Shown: positions 34,914-47,052 of the stretch, piece by piece
Numbering within the stretch: the stretch's first letter is position 1
Layout of the letters: every line of letters starts with the position of its first letter
Assembly: GCA_963971305.1 (NCBI GenBank)
Contig: CAXARO010000978.1
Coordinates: forward strand, 19,485-83,484
Reading direction: 5' to 3'
Length of the DNA: 64,000 nt
Source: Arcuatula senhousia
Taxonomy: Eukaryota > Mollusca > Bivalvia > Mytilida > Mytilidae
Made by a program: the position numbers and the translations under genes
The notes under the pieces: generated by a model
Told to the model about the DNA's origin: nothing
Databases searched by the model: none
Seen by the model: only the letters and a program-made list of their open reading frames with translations

Positions 34914-36160
34914 TTTGTCTCACCTGGGAAGCAGAGCAAGACATAGGTTTTACTTTACCAGCAGCATTTACTTTTCTTTTAAGGCTTTATGAGCACCTCC
35001 ATATCTCAAGAACTATAAGTCCAATGTTAATGAAACTTGGAATGCATATGCCCCAGTAGTATCTTAGCACAATTGCTTCCCCATCTTTTGAACTGACCTT
35101 GACTTTTCAGTTGAATGACTTTGACAATTTTCAATACATATAATAATAATGTTACAGTTTTTGTCTGCGGCCAATAGTCGTTGAAGGCGAGACAAAGGTA
35201 TTACTTTCTGGTGGCGGCGGTGTTAATTTTTTTGTAAGACTTTTGAAGACAATAAATTGCTTAAAATGTATAATAGCTAGGCATCTGATATTTGGTATGC
35301 AGACAGTTCAGGTTATGGTCTATACAACTGTTACCATGCCGTGTGACCCTGACCTCATTTTCATGCTCCAGTGACTCTGTGAACTTAGGTCTCTTTTTCA
35401 GGCCCTTAACTTTTTATAAGACTTTTGTGGACAATGAATTGCTGGATATGTATAATAGCTAGGCATATGATATTGGTATACAGACCTTTATGCAACTGTC
35501 ACCATGTGGTGTGACCTTGACCCCATTTTCACGCTCATATGACTGTGAACTAAGGTCTTTTTCAGGCCGTTAACTTTTTTGTAAGACTTTTGTTCAGGTT
35601 ATGGTCTATGCAACTGTCACCATTCCGTGTGACCCTGACCCCATTTTCATGCTCCAGTGACTCTGTACATTTAGGTTTTTTTCTGGCTGAAAACTTTTTG
35701 TTATACTTGTGTGGACAATGAATTGCTTGAAAAGTCAGGACCATTGCTATCCACCAATTATGCGATATGACCGATTCGTTTTTGTCATTTTCTCTGGACT
35801 ATGAGATTGATCATTCAAGTTCGGAAGTTTTGTTATTACCTTTATTTGCTGGAAAGGTATAACAGCTAGGTATCTGATATTTGGTATACAGAGAGTTCAG
35901 GTTATGGTCTATGCAACTGTCACCATGCCGTGTGACCCTGACCCCATTTTCATGGTCCAATGGCTCTTTAAACTTAGGTTTTTTCTGGCTGAAAACTTTT
36001 GGTAATACTTGTGTGTACAATGAATTGCTTGAAAAGTATATTAGCTAGATATTAGGTATACAGACACTTTTTTTTGTTTATATCAAGAAATCAAAGCTTA
36101 GGTAGTTGATTTTAGTGATGGTGCTGGCAGGCGAGACATACTTTTAGTGGCCACACTCAG
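34914..36160. repeat. Cluster of GTCTCGCC-family repeat copies
   Basis: Several diverged internal copies share TTTTTCAGGCC, GTGACCCTGACCCCATTTTC and AATGAATTGCTTG with the repeat at 31983. Within it, 35735-35845 matches the dispersed sequence (GACTATGAGATTGATC) also found at 53635 and 59520. Confidence 0.6.
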
Positions 36161-36559
36161 TTGCTTCCCCATCTTTTTACCTTGACCTTCAAAATTATGC
36201 AAAAGCTTGTGTTTCTTGCTGTTATTGAAAGATAATAAGTTCTTGCTTTAATTAAAGTGTGAGGCACCATGTATTTATATAAGAAAGTTACTTTATCTGC
36301 GGGAGCTTATCAGGTTTAACCTACATCATATTAGCAATGTTAATGTTTTACGAGCTTATCTCTATCTCAAGCACTGTTAGTCCTAGGTTGATGAAACTGG
36401 TATTCCGATGGTGCTGACAGGCGATTAACCTTTGCTTTCCACGTGTTATTTTGTGCTTTGTAATAGATTATCGAAAAAAGGAAGATTCGGTCCTAAAAAC
36501 TGGTTTAACTCAACTGCAATTTTAGCTCACCTCACGAAAGTGTCGGCGTTGGCGTCTGC

Positions 36560-37040
36560 AACCACTTACAGAAGAATGTTTAAGATCCATACACGCTTAC
36601 TGACAGGTGCCACATCAATGATATTGCTATGGTAGGTGCACCAAGTGATGCTAAGCACAATGCATGCTCCGGATGCTGGTTGTGACCTATATTTTCTGCA
36701 TGGATGACCACTTAGAGAAGAATGGTTAAAGTCCATTCCTGCTTACTGACGAGTACCACAGCAATGATATTGCTATGGTAGGTGCACCTAGTGATGCTAA
36801 GCACAATGCATGTTTCGGATGCTGGCTGTGACCTATATTTTCGACTGGAGTTCGCGTTGTTGGTTGATATTCAGTTATTTTGTGTTTCAATGTTTTACAT
36901 GTTGTCTGTTTTTGTCCCGTTCTTATTGGTGTTTACTGGTTTTGACTCTGCCCTTTCGGACTATTGATATTCGGATGCCCCATTGGTACCTCTGCTTCCT
37001 TCGACATGGATGACCACTTACAGAAAAAAGGTTAAGATCC
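36560..37040 (+). repeat. ~150-bp repeats with GGTAGGTGCACC, and a dispersed TTTACTGG repeat
   Basis: Diverged copies near 36560-36700 and 36700-36840 share GATGCTAAGCACAATGCATG and GATATTGCTATGGTAGGTGC. A third starts at ~37008 and is split by the retrozyme at 37041. The part at 36845-37005 (GTTTTACATGTTGTCTG, CGGACTATTGATATTCGG) is a dispersed repeat with relatives at 13735, 48283, 52955, 54915, 55205 and 63139. Confidence 0.6.
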
Positions 37041-37078
37041 CCTGATGAGTCTTGGAAAGACGAAACGCGCGTCAGGCG
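37038..37078 (+). ncRNA. Hammerhead ribozyme, degraded stem I
   Basis: Core CTGATGA (37042-37048), stem II GTCT/AGAC with loop TGGAA, then GAAA and CGCGCGTC. The nucleotides upstream (ATCCC) pair poorly with the downstream AGGCG, so stem I is incomplete, as expected where the element was cut at insertion. Confidence 0.6.
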
Positions 37079-37473
37079 TACCAAAATTTATTGTCTGGAA
37101 CTTTGTTGTCATTTGTGTTTCGAACACACGTGAAGGTTAGCACTGCTGGTGGAGTTTAAATTCCCCGAGGTTAGCCCGCTCCGGCACCAACACTTTTGAG
37201 TTGGAGAATACATCAAAGCTTTAAATTATCCGTCTAAATTTCAAAATTGTCTAAACCTTAAGATTTTTCCTACCCCAGACATAGGTTGAACATCTTAGTA
37301 ATAATTTGGTTCCCCAATTTGGTATTTTTGGTTATACTGTTCTATGCTCTTCATATTCATACAGTGTTTGGCATTTTCAATATTTTTAGTAGAGCGCCTC
37401 TGATGAGTCTTGAATAGACGAAACGCGCGTCAGGCGTAGCAAAATTTATTGTCTGGAACTTTGTTGTCATTTG
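37041..37473 (+). mobile_element. Dimeric hammerhead retrozyme (GACGAAAC family)
   Basis: Two directly repeated hammerhead-ribozyme motifs 358 bp apart (37042 and 37400) with a non-coding spacer. Each is followed by the same AAAATTTATTGTCTGGAACT segment. This is the architecture of retrozymes: non-coding retroelements that mobilise through ribozyme-processed small circular RNAs. The flanks AAGATCC (left) and ATTCCATACACGC (right) match the uninterrupted AAGATCCATACACGC of the paralogous repeat at 36582, which gives an empty site and an approximate 4-bp ATCC duplication. Confidence 0.75.
37395..37436 (+). ncRNA. Hammerhead ribozyme, type I, intact core
   Basis: Stem I CGCCT/AGGCG, conserved CTGATGA (37400-37406), stem II GTCT/AGAC with loop TGAAT, conserved GAAA (37420-37423), a very short stem III (A-U and C-G closing GCGC), and cleavage triplet GUC. 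Predicted self-cleavage follows C37431. All catalytic-core bases are present. Confidence 0.85.
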
Positions 37474-38699
37474 TATTCCATACACGCTTAGTGACAAGTG
37501 CCACATCAACAGAAAGGTATGGCAAGGTGCACCTAGAGACTTTTTTTGTTGCTTGGATTGAGCACTTAAAATTTTGAAAAGTAAAGTAATTGATAAAACA
37601 TTAAAAGATTCTCGAAAAATAACATGTGAAATATTAAAACTCTTAAAGCAGGAGAAAAAATGAGAAGTTCTAGAACCTTGAAACAAAATTTTGAGTCATA
37701 AAATCTTTAATAAAGTTAGCATCATAAGTATCAAACAAAGAAGGTCAATCTCGTGTATCCAAGAAGAAAAGACAATACAAGGCATAACAGAGAAATTGAA
37801 GATCGCAATGGTCCTGACACTGTACAAAAAATTGAAGGTTGAATCAAAAACTGTTGACAACTATTCAGATGGCTCATATCACTTAGAGATAAAAGAGACC
37901 TTCCAAGTTCAGATGTAGGACAAAGAAATGAAAAAAAAAATGTCTGTTTTGATGCTTATTTAATTTGGCACATCAAATACAATAACATAAAAGGATATCA
38001 CAATTTATCATTTAAAATCATGTTCATTAAACTAAAGGAAAAAATGCAATCTAAAAATATGTCGTGACCATAAAAAAGAATTGGTACAATTTGAAGGCAT
38101 AGAAAACAAAAACATTAAAAATCTTTTCTTTTTTCATGATTATAAAAAATAAGAAAAACGAACAAGTTGAAGGCATCAAAAATAAAAACGATAGAAAATT
38201 TTATTGCTTTTTTCAAAACTTGTCAATAAACTTAAATTAGATACGCCATCGATTAAAGAAAATAAAAAAATAGACCATTTTAAAGGTCTAATTTCAAATT
38301 TTGTATCATATACGAAACAATGGCAATTATTATGAATGAAAAGAAAAAAATGTCTTCTTTTCAAATAATGAACATAAACTATAAATAAAATAGAATGTAA
38401 ACGATCGGATTCTATTAAAACTTTCCCTTTGAAATATGCAATCTTCTTTATTGTGCCATATCTGGCAAAAGGCGTCTATGCTGCATCAAATCTAAATGTC
38501 TTATATTGAAAGTTCAACCCATTACTAAATCTATCAAATCGGAATCTCGATAATAAGGATTTTATTAAAGAAGACACACATTTCTGAATTTGGAATGACA
38601 ATAAAATATCTGGGTTTGATATTTCACAAACATTCACTTACCGGATGAAGAGTGCTCTATATAATTGGTAATTTCATATCAGTTTAAAAATTGAGAAAA

Positions 38700-39117
38700 A
38701 TGAGAATTTTTGTGATATTCCTATTTCTGACATTATCATCTACACAATCGTTGTCAAATAAGAGAACGAACACAGAAAGTTATGTTAAAGAAAGAGCGAT
38801 TAACAGTAAACCTTACAAAACAGTAAGAGATATAAAAAGTTTGGTTGTGTGTTCCACAATGTGTAGCTCGGATCCAGCTTTGTTGTGGCTATACTCAAGA
38901 TTTAGTAGCATCTAAATGCCTGTTGTTTCGTTACCAAACATCAAACAATTGTCAAAATAAAACTGGTGGGAGCAAACCATTACAATATGTAAAACAGCTG
39001 ACAGATTGCAGTGAGTTACCATCAGACCACCCCAGTGGTGTTTACAGAGTGTATCCATCGAGGCAGACTGCCGTGTTGGTTTATTGTGAAATGACTGACG
39101 CTGGCGGTGGATGGACG
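38700..39117 (+). pseudogene. Fibrinogen-related protein, exon 1 with frameshift
   Basis: The ATG at 38700 opens a signal peptide (MRIFVIFLFLTLSSTQS). A cysteine-rich, PAN/apple-like segment follows, then the start of a fibrinogen C-terminal domain (CSELPSDHPSGVYRVYPSRQ, VLVYCEMTDAGGGWT). It ends at ACG|GTGAGT in phase 0. The paralogue at 56915-57391 has the same order in one frame. Here the frame changes within the TGTGTG run at about 38845-38852, consistent with a two-base deletion, so the N-terminal frame ends early. This is either a pseudogene or a sequencing error in a dinucleotide run. Exon 2 is at 43637. Exons for the rest of the domain were not found before 50.6 kb on this strand. Intact relatives are secreted lectin-like immune proteins in bivalves. 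Confidence 0.8.
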
Positions 39118-39153
39118 GTGAGTTATGTTATTTAAAAAAAATCTTAAAATATT

Positions 39154-39427
39154 CAAATGACAACAAAGTTTCAGACAAAAAAAAATGCTACGCCTGACGC
39201 GCGTTTCGTCTTCAAGACTCATCAGAGGCGCTTTACCAAAAATATTGAAAATGCCAAACACTATATGACTATGAAGAACACAGAACAGTAAATCCAAAGT
39301 ACGAAACACTAGTATTATAAAGATGAACCTTAGGGTTTAGTCAATTTTGAAATTTAAACAGATAATTTAAAGATTTGATGTGTTCTTCAACACAAAAATG
39401 TTGGTGCCGGAGCGGGCTAACCCGGGG
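39154..39427 (-). mobile_element. Partial GACGAAAC-family retrozyme
   Basis: The complement matches the 37-kb retrozyme from CCCCG..TTAGCCCGCTCCGGC through the ribozyme to the TTTGTTGTCATTTG segment. Only one ribozyme is kept. It lies ~36 bp inside intron 1 of the + strand fibrinogen-related gene, in antisense orientation. Confidence 0.7.
39191..39230 (-). ncRNA. Hammerhead ribozyme, type I, intact core
   Basis: On the minus strand: stem I CGCCT/AGGCG, CTGATGA, stem II GTCT/AGAC with three-base loop TGA, GAAA, short stem III in CGCGCG, and the GUC cleavage triplet. It differs from the 37395 copy only in the stem II loop. Confidence 0.83.
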
Positions 39428-39722
39428 TTATATGCTCTAAAAATAAGTATTAAAGATTCCATTTAATAAAATATTGGACATTGATTGACTTAGATTGAAT
39501 GACTGGGGTATGAATAAAAAATAAGCGGATTATATACTCACTCAAAAAAGTTACGCAATACAAACAATACAAAATTTCCCTATATATTTTAAATAAACCT
39601 ACCTAATATTATAGGTCGATATCCTCGGTGCTGGATTTGGCTTCCTTGTTCGAACGTTTTGGTTTTGAGTACTTTTCGTTTTCAACAGTTTTGGAATTTG
39701 ACCTTCCAATGTTTTGATTTAA

Positions 39723-39768
39723 ATGCTACTGATGAGAGGTTACTCCTTGAAATATCGATATATAGCAT
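39723..39768 (+). ncRNA. Hammerhead ribozyme, array copy 1
   Basis: Stem I ATGCTA/TAGCAT (six perfect pairs), CTGATGA, stem II GAGG/CCTT with loop TTACT, GAAA, stem III ATA/TAT closing TCGA, and cleavage triplet AUA. Predicted cleavage follows A39762. Every conserved core base is present. Confidence 0.85.
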
Positions 39769-40104
39769 ATCCAAATTAACCGTTCATACCCGCATTTTGG
39801 TATTTGTAATTTTGAAACCACTGGGCGATAACCGCTGCTGGTGGACCGGAGGTCCCCGAGGGTAATCACAAGCCTGGTAGTCAGACTTGTCTGACACGAT
39901 TTACCATAAAATTTCTATTATTTTTTCGCTGAAATTTCCGTTTTTTAAATCCAAAATTGTTTAAAACACCAGGTTTCTTTCCTTGTAATGCACAAGGTCG
40001 ATATCCTCGGTGCTGGATTTGGCTTCCTTGTTCGAACGTTTTGGTTTTGAGTACTTTTCGTTTTCAACAGTTTTGGAATTTGACCTTCAAATGTTTTGAT
40101 TTAA

Positions 40105-40150
40105 ATGCTACTGATGAGAGGTTACTCCTTGAAATATCGATATATAGCAT
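40105..40150 (+). ncRNA. Hammerhead ribozyme, array copy 2
   Basis: Same core and stems as copy 1, 382 bp downstream of it. Predicted cleavage after A40144. Confidence 0.85.
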
Positions 40151-40378
40151 ATCCAAATTAACCGTTCATACCCGCATTTTGGTATTTGTAATTTGGAACC
40201 ACTGGGCGATAACCGCTGCTGGTTCCAAAATTGTTTAAAACACCAGGTTTCTTTCCTTGTAATGCACAAGGTCGATATCCTCGGTGCTGGATTTGGCTTC
40301 CTTGTTCGAACGTTTTGGTTTTGAGTACTTTTCGTTTTCAACAGTTTTGGAATTTGACCTTCCAATGTTTTGATTTAA

Positions 40379-40424
40379 ATGCTACTGATGAGAGGTTACT
40401 CCTTGAAATATCGATATATAGCAT
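40379..40424 (+). ncRNA. Hammerhead ribozyme, array copy 3
   Basis: Identical core. It follows the one shortened unit (274 bp). Confidence 0.85.
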
Positions 40425-40761
40425 ATCCAAATTAACCGTTCATACCCGCATTTTGGTATTTGTAATTTTGAAACCACTGGGCGATAACTGCTGCTGGTAG
40501 ACAGGAGGTCCCCGAGGGTAATCACAAGCCTGGTAGTCAGACTTGTCTGAAACGATTTACCATAAAATTTCTAATATTTTTGTCGCTGAAATTTCCGTTT
40601 TTTAAATCCAAAATTGTTTAAAACACCAGGTTTCTTTCCTTGTAATGCACAAGGTCGATATCCTCGGTGCTGGATTTGGCTTCCTTGTTCGAACGTTTTG
40701 GTTTTGAGTACTTTTCGTTTTCAACAGTTTTGGAATTCGACCTTCCAATGTTTTGATTTAA

Positions 40762-40807
40762 ATGCTACTGATGAGAGGTTACTCCTTGAAATATCGATAT
40801 ATAGCAT
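40762..40807 (+). ncRNA. Hammerhead ribozyme, array copy 4
   Basis: Identical core, 383 bp after copy 3. Confidence 0.85.
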
Positions 40808-41147
40808 ATCCAAATTAACCGTTCATATCCGCATTTTGGTATTTGTAATTTTGAAACCACCACTGGATGATAACCGCTGCTGGTGGACCGGAGGTCCCCG
40901 AGGGTAATCACAAGCCTGGTAGTCAGACTTGTCTGACACGATTTACCATAAAATTTCTAACATTTTTGTCGCTGAAATTTCCGTTTTTTAAATCCAAAAT
41001 TGTTTAAAACACCAGGTTTCTTTCCTTGTAATGCACAAGGTCGATATCTTCGGTGCTGGATTTGGCTTCCTTGTTCGAACGTTTTGGTTTTGAGTACTTT
41101 TCGTTTTCAACAGTTTTGGAATTTGACCTTCCAATGTTTTGATTTAA

Positions 41148-41193
41148 ATGCTACTGATGAGAGGTTACTCCTTGAAATATCGATATATAGCAT
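41148..41193 (+). ncRNA. Hammerhead ribozyme, array copy 5
   Basis: Identical core. The unit before it carries an extra CAC (near 40861), giving 386-bp spacing. Confidence 0.85.
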
Positions 41194-41531
41194 ATCCAAA
41201 TTAACCGTTCATACCCGCATTTTGGTATTTGTAATTTTGAAACCACTGGGCGATAACCGCTGCTGGTGGACCGGAGGTCCCCGAAGGTAATCACAAGCCT
41301 GGTAGTCAGACTTGTCTGACACGATTTACCATAAAATTTCTAATATTTTTGTCGCTGAAATTTCCGTTTTTTTAAATCCAAAATTGTTTAAAACACCAGG
41401 TTTCTTTCCTTGTAATGCACAAGGTCGATATCCTCGGTGCTGGATTTGGCTTCCTTGTTCGAACGTTTTGGTTTTGAGTACTTTTCGTTTTCAACAGTTT
41501 TGGAATTTGACCTTCCAATGTTTTGATTTAA

Positions 41532-41577
41532 ATGCTACTGATGAGAGGTTACTCCTTGAAATATCGATATATAGCAT
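41532..41577 (+). ncRNA. Hammerhead ribozyme, array copy 6
   Basis: Identical core, 384 bp after copy 5 (one extra T in the TTTTTT run near 41370). Confidence 0.85.
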
Positions 41578-41914
41578 ATCCAAATTAACCGTTCATACCC
41601 GCATTTCGGTATTTGTAATTTTGAAACCACTGGGCGATAACCGCTGCTGGTGGACCGGAGGTCCCCGAGGGTAATCACAAGCCTGGTAGTCAGACTTGTC
41701 TGAAACGATTTACCATAAAATTTCTAATATTTTTGTCGCTGAAATTTCCGTTTTTTAAATCCAAAATTGTTTAAAACACCAGGTTTCTTTCCTTGTAATG
41801 CACAAGGTCGATATCCTCGGTGCTGGATTTGGCTTCCTTGTTCGAACGTTTTGGTTTTGAGTACTTTTCGTTTTCAACAGTTTTGGAATTTGACCTTCCA
41901 ATGTTTTGATTTAA

Positions 41915-41960
41915 ATGCTACTGATGAGAGGTTACTCCTTGAAATATCGATATATAGCAT
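41915..41960 (+). ncRNA. Hammerhead ribozyme, array copy 7
   Basis: Identical core, 383 bp after copy 6. Confidence 0.85.
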
Positions 41961-42297
41961 ATCCAAATTAACCATTCATACCCGCATTTTGGTATTTGTA
42001 ATTTTGAAACCACTGGGCGATAACCGCTGCTGGTGGACCGGAGGTCCCCGAGGGTAATCACAAGCCTGGTAGTCAGACTTGTCTGACACGATTTACCATA
42101 AAATTTCTAATATTTTTGTCGCTGAAATTTCCGTTTTTTAAATCCAAAATTGTTTAAAACACCAGGTTTCTTTCCTTGTAATGCACAAGGTCGATATCCT
42201 CGGTGCTGGATTTGGCTTCCTTGTTCGAAGGTTTTGGTTTTGAGTACTTTTCGTTTTCAACAGTTTTGGAATTTGACCTTCCAATGTTTTGATTTAA

Positions 42298-42343
42298 ATG
42301 CTACTGATGAGAGGTTACTCCTTGAAATATCGATATATAGCAT
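42298..42343 (+). ncRNA. Hammerhead ribozyme, array copy 8
   Basis: Identical core, 383 bp after copy 7. Confidence 0.85.
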
Positions 42344-42680
42344 ATCCAAATTAACCGTTCATACCCGCATTTCGGTATTTGTAATTTTGAAACCACTGGG
42401 CGATAACCGCTGCTGGTGGACCGGAGGTCTCCGAGGGTAATCACAAGCCTGGTAGTCAGACTTGTCTGAAACGATTTACCATAAAATTTCTAATATTTTT
42501 GTCGCTGAAATTTCCGTTTTTTAAATCCAAAATTGTTTAAAACACCAGGTTTCTTTCCTTGTAATGCACAAGGTCGATATCCTCGGTGCTGGATTTGGCT
42601 TCCTTGTTCGAACGTTTTGGTTTTGAGTACTTTTCGTTTTCAACAGTTTTGGAATTTGACCTTCCAATGTTTTGATTTAA

Positions 42681-42726
42681 ATGCTACTGATGAGAGGTTA
42701 CTCCTTGAAATATCGATATATAGCAT
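42681..42726 (+). ncRNA. Hammerhead ribozyme, array copy 9 (last)
   Basis: Identical core. The array stops 46 bp after it, inside the unit. Confidence 0.85.
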
Positions 42727-42772
42727 ATCCAAATTAACCGTTCATACCCGCATTTTGGTATTTGTAATTTTG

Positions 42773-43753
<981 letters not shown>

Positions 43754-43794
43754 TAGGTTTGTTGCAAAACTACTAAAATACTAAAAATATATTT

Positions 43795-45475
43795 ACATAT
43801 ATTGCTACTGGGGGTCAAAAAGGGGCCACACCCAAAAAATGACTTTTTTATTTGTGGTTCGATTTTCAAAATCTTTTTTTCATTGGAATCCTTGTGAAAA
43901 TCCATGCCTGCATTTTTCAAGCAGATTTGCAATATCTCTTACCTTTTTTAGGGGTCAAAGGGGCTAAAACGCCGTTCAAATGAGTTTGTCCATGCAAATA
44001 GTTCTAAGCAAAAATTGAGTTGTAGTGGGCCAGCCAATTGTTATGAAGTTTTAATATGATGATTATATCAACTAAAGGAATGTTGGTTTTGTATTTGGGG
44101 TTTGTGGCCCCTACTGTTTTAGAAAAAAGGGCCAAGCAAAGGGGCTAAAACGGGTGTAATGACAAAACTGTTGTAGAATGTTTATCATTCAATTTTGAAA
44201 ATTCTTTTTTTGTTGAAGTGCTCATAAAATTCTGTCTACTAAAAGAGTCAATGATTTTGATATTTAATTCAGCATTACATTGCTACAGGGGGCTAAAGAC
44301 AGGCCACGTCCATTAAATTAACTTTTTTATGTTTGGTCCGATTTTCAAAATTCTTTTTTTTTTCATTGGATTCCTTGTGAAAATTCCTGCCTAATTTATT
44401 GATTGGATTTGCAATATCTTGTACCATTTTTGAGAAATTAGGGTTACAAGAGCCAAAATTGCCAATTAATACATGTACAAAATTTTGTTCTGAAAGTTTT
44501 GTCAAGACACTGACATGGGAAAAATACAGACAGCACAAGTTCTGAAAATGAGAATGAACTTCCCAAATAAATGTTTAAAAGGTATTTGATACAAAGGCAC
44601 CAAATAACTTCAAACACTCAGGAAAAACCTTGTAAAAGAGATTTTTCTGCAAGTGGTAATAGCGTAGAACTTTGACACAAAAACAAAAAGGTTGTCTGTT
44701 CTAAACATAGGTGCTATTGTCATATTCATTTGCCTATTCCAATTGTTAATAGGGGTCCAATCAGCATAGGTGTTGTTCTTGAGATTTATAATGAACTTGC
44801 ATTGGTTTATATAACGTTTGTGACATGGTAGGACTTGCACCAATCTATGATTTTGATCTGTGGTGATCCCTGAAGTTTTGTGCAATTAAAGGTCAATACT
44901 TGTAGCAATAAGTACCAATCACACGTTGATAATATACAAATGTCCAAAATTGAAATTGTTGTGCAACTGAAAATGTCATTTATTTAGCATTTATTGAAAG
45001 AAATAACTCAAATCATCTTTAATACATGTACGTAAGTTGAGTACATGTTTGTTTCATCATTCATAGTTATAAATGTTATATTTTTAAAGTGTTATTTTTA
45101 TTTTTCTGTATTGGCTTTTTGTACAAGTTAAACACAATTTTAAGCCTTGTTTTGTACAAGTTATAACATGTACAGGCAAAAATTGTACAGGTTATAACTT
45201 GTATTTTTTGGTCGTACAAGTTATAACATGTACAAAAATTTTGTACATGTTATAACTTGTACAAAATTACAACTTGTGCACAACATGTATATAAATAAGG
45301 CTTTTTGTATTAGATGTTGATGTAAATATATATGTGTCAAAAATGCATTTTTAAGTCCACCACATGAAGCATGTGTCAAAAAGCTTTGTAAGTCCACCAT
45401 GGGCTTCGTGTAACCAAAGCAATGGACTATCCATATTGGGCCTCCAACGTACAGGGTTCAACTTGTATCATGTTT
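43795..45475. repeat. Rearranged copy of the 29185 element family
   Basis: 43801-44520 and about 45298-45475 match 29560-29940 and 29950-30110 (shared GGGCCACACCC, TTTGTGGT, GTGGGCCAGCCAATTGTTAT, AAGTCCACCATGGGCT). The stretch 44520-45298 between them is unrelated and probably a later insertion. It contains no recognised protein. Confidence 0.6.
45214..45262. repeat. Perfect 49-bp palindrome in a GTACAAGTTATAAC cluster
   Basis: Two 24-bp arms starting GTACAAGTTATAACATGTAC around a single central A form a perfect hairpin. Further copies of ACAAGTTATAAC in both orientations occupy 45120-45290. Confidence 0.8.
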
Positions 45476-45588
45476 GTTCCGCGCACTTGTTGAATCCTGG
45501 CGTTATGCGAGACTCGTGACATTAAAATAGATATTCGCCACCCCTCTTTAGTTATAGTATAATTATCCATGGGAGAATATTAAAAACC

Positions 45589-47052
45589 AAGAGGCTCCCA
45601 GGAGCCTGAATCGCTCACCTGGTCTAGATGTCAAATCTATGGAGTCTTTTCTATAGCTAAATGAGCTGAATGTTTAAGCAAAAAAGCTTTTTTTTTTATC
45701 TGCAATAGTTTTCATTCTGTAAGCAAAAAAACACTATTTTTTGCCTTTAAAGGGCCATACTCCCTTTAGGGGATCATCTGCCAACTTGAAGCCTATGAAC
45801 ACTTTTGTACAACTTAATGAACTGAATGTTTAAGCAAGCAACAGCTTTTCTTTATCTGCAAAAGTTTTCATTCTATAGGCCAAAAACACTATTTTTCACC
45901 TTTCAGGGGCCATCACCCCTAAAAGAGGTCATCTGACATCTTTGACCCTATGGGCACGTAATTTGTAGAGCTAAATAAACTTAACATTTAAGCAAGCAAC
46001 AGCTATTTTCTATCTGTAATAGTTTTCATTTTATAGGTCAAAAACACTATTTTTGCCTTTAAGGGGCTGTAACCCCTATCAGGGGTCATCTATTAACTTT
46101 GACCCTATGGAGACTTTCGTAGAGCTAAATGAGCTGAACATTTAAGCAAGCAACAGCTTTTCTGTATCTGCAATAGTTTTCATTCTATAGACCAAAAACA
46201 CTATGTTTCGCCATTAAAGGGCTGTAACCCTTATTAGGGGTCATCTGTCAACTTTGACCCTATGGAGACTTTTGTAGAGCTAAATGAGCTGAACATTTAA
46301 GCAAGAACAGCTTTTCTCTATCTGCAATAGTTTTCCTTCTATAAGCCAAAAACACTATTTTTCGCCTTTGAGGGGCTGTACCTCTATAAGGGGTCATCTG
46401 ACATCTTTGACCCTATGAATGCTTTTGTAGAGCTAAATGAGCTGAACATTTAAGCAACCAACAGCTTTTCTCTATGTGCAATAGTATCCTTCTGTAGGCC
46501 AAAAACACTATTTTTCGCCTTTGAGGGGCTGTAAACCCTATAAAGGGTCATTTGACAAATTTGACCCTATGGAGACTTTTGTAGAGCTTAATGAGCTGAA
46601 CATTTAAGCAAGCAATAGCTTTTCTATATCTGCAATAGTTTTCATACTATAGGGCAAAAACATGAAAAAATCCTATTTTTCACCTTTAAGGGGCCATAAC
46701 CCCTTTAAGGGGTCATCTGACAACTTGGACCATATGGAGACTTTTGTAGAACTTTTGATCCTGAAGCAGCACCGTGGCATCAGATTTCATCTTTCTCTTA
46801 TACTTTTTGAATTACAAGACAAAAACAGTAGTCTGACACCCCTGTTCTATTTTTAGCCAGGGCGGCCATGTTTTTTGACGAATCAAAAATCGAAACACAA
46901 CTTTTATGCAGGATACCCTAAGGATCAATCATACTAAGTTTCATTGAATTCTATTCTGTAGTTTCAGAGGAGAAGATTTTTGAAAAATTGTTAACAGACG
47001 ACGACGACGACAGACGACGACGACGGACGCCAAGTGATGGTCCAGGTGAGCT
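45589..47052 (-). repeat. AGCTCACCTGG-family repeat, larger inverted copy
   Basis: Starts AAGAGGCTCCCAGGAGCCTG followed by AATCGCTCACCTGG and ends GGTCCAGGTGAGCT, the inverse of 13989-14980. About seven diverged ~170-bp subunits share AAAAACACTATTTTTCGCCT, GGGTCATCTGAC and CTTTTGTAGAGCTAAATGAG. A GACGACGAC triplet run precedes the right end. Confidence 0.75.

Larger units (their letters stand above)
39613..42772 (+). repeat. ~383-bp tandem array carrying nine hammerhead ribozymes
   Basis: About 8.3 units start at AGGTCGATATCCTCGG and end at GTATTTGTAATTTTG. Spacing between ribozymes is 382, 274, 383, 386, 384, 383, 383 and 383 bp; the short one lacks ~109 bp around GGAGGTCCCCGAGGG. Units are almost identical. 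The repeated ~96-codon frames in it are not genes. The architecture fits a multimeric retrozyme or ribozyme satellite. It lies in intron 1 (39118-43636) of the + strand fibrinogen-related gene, in sense orientation. Confidence 0.93.

Noticed and set aside
37357..37686. A 109-codon minus-strand frame
   Set aside because: It reads through the retrozyme and its ribozyme in antisense; no protein features.
39613..42772. CRISPR-like array
   Set aside because: Units are ~383 bp and nearly identical throughout, with no short-repeat/variable-spacer pattern, in a eukaryotic genome.
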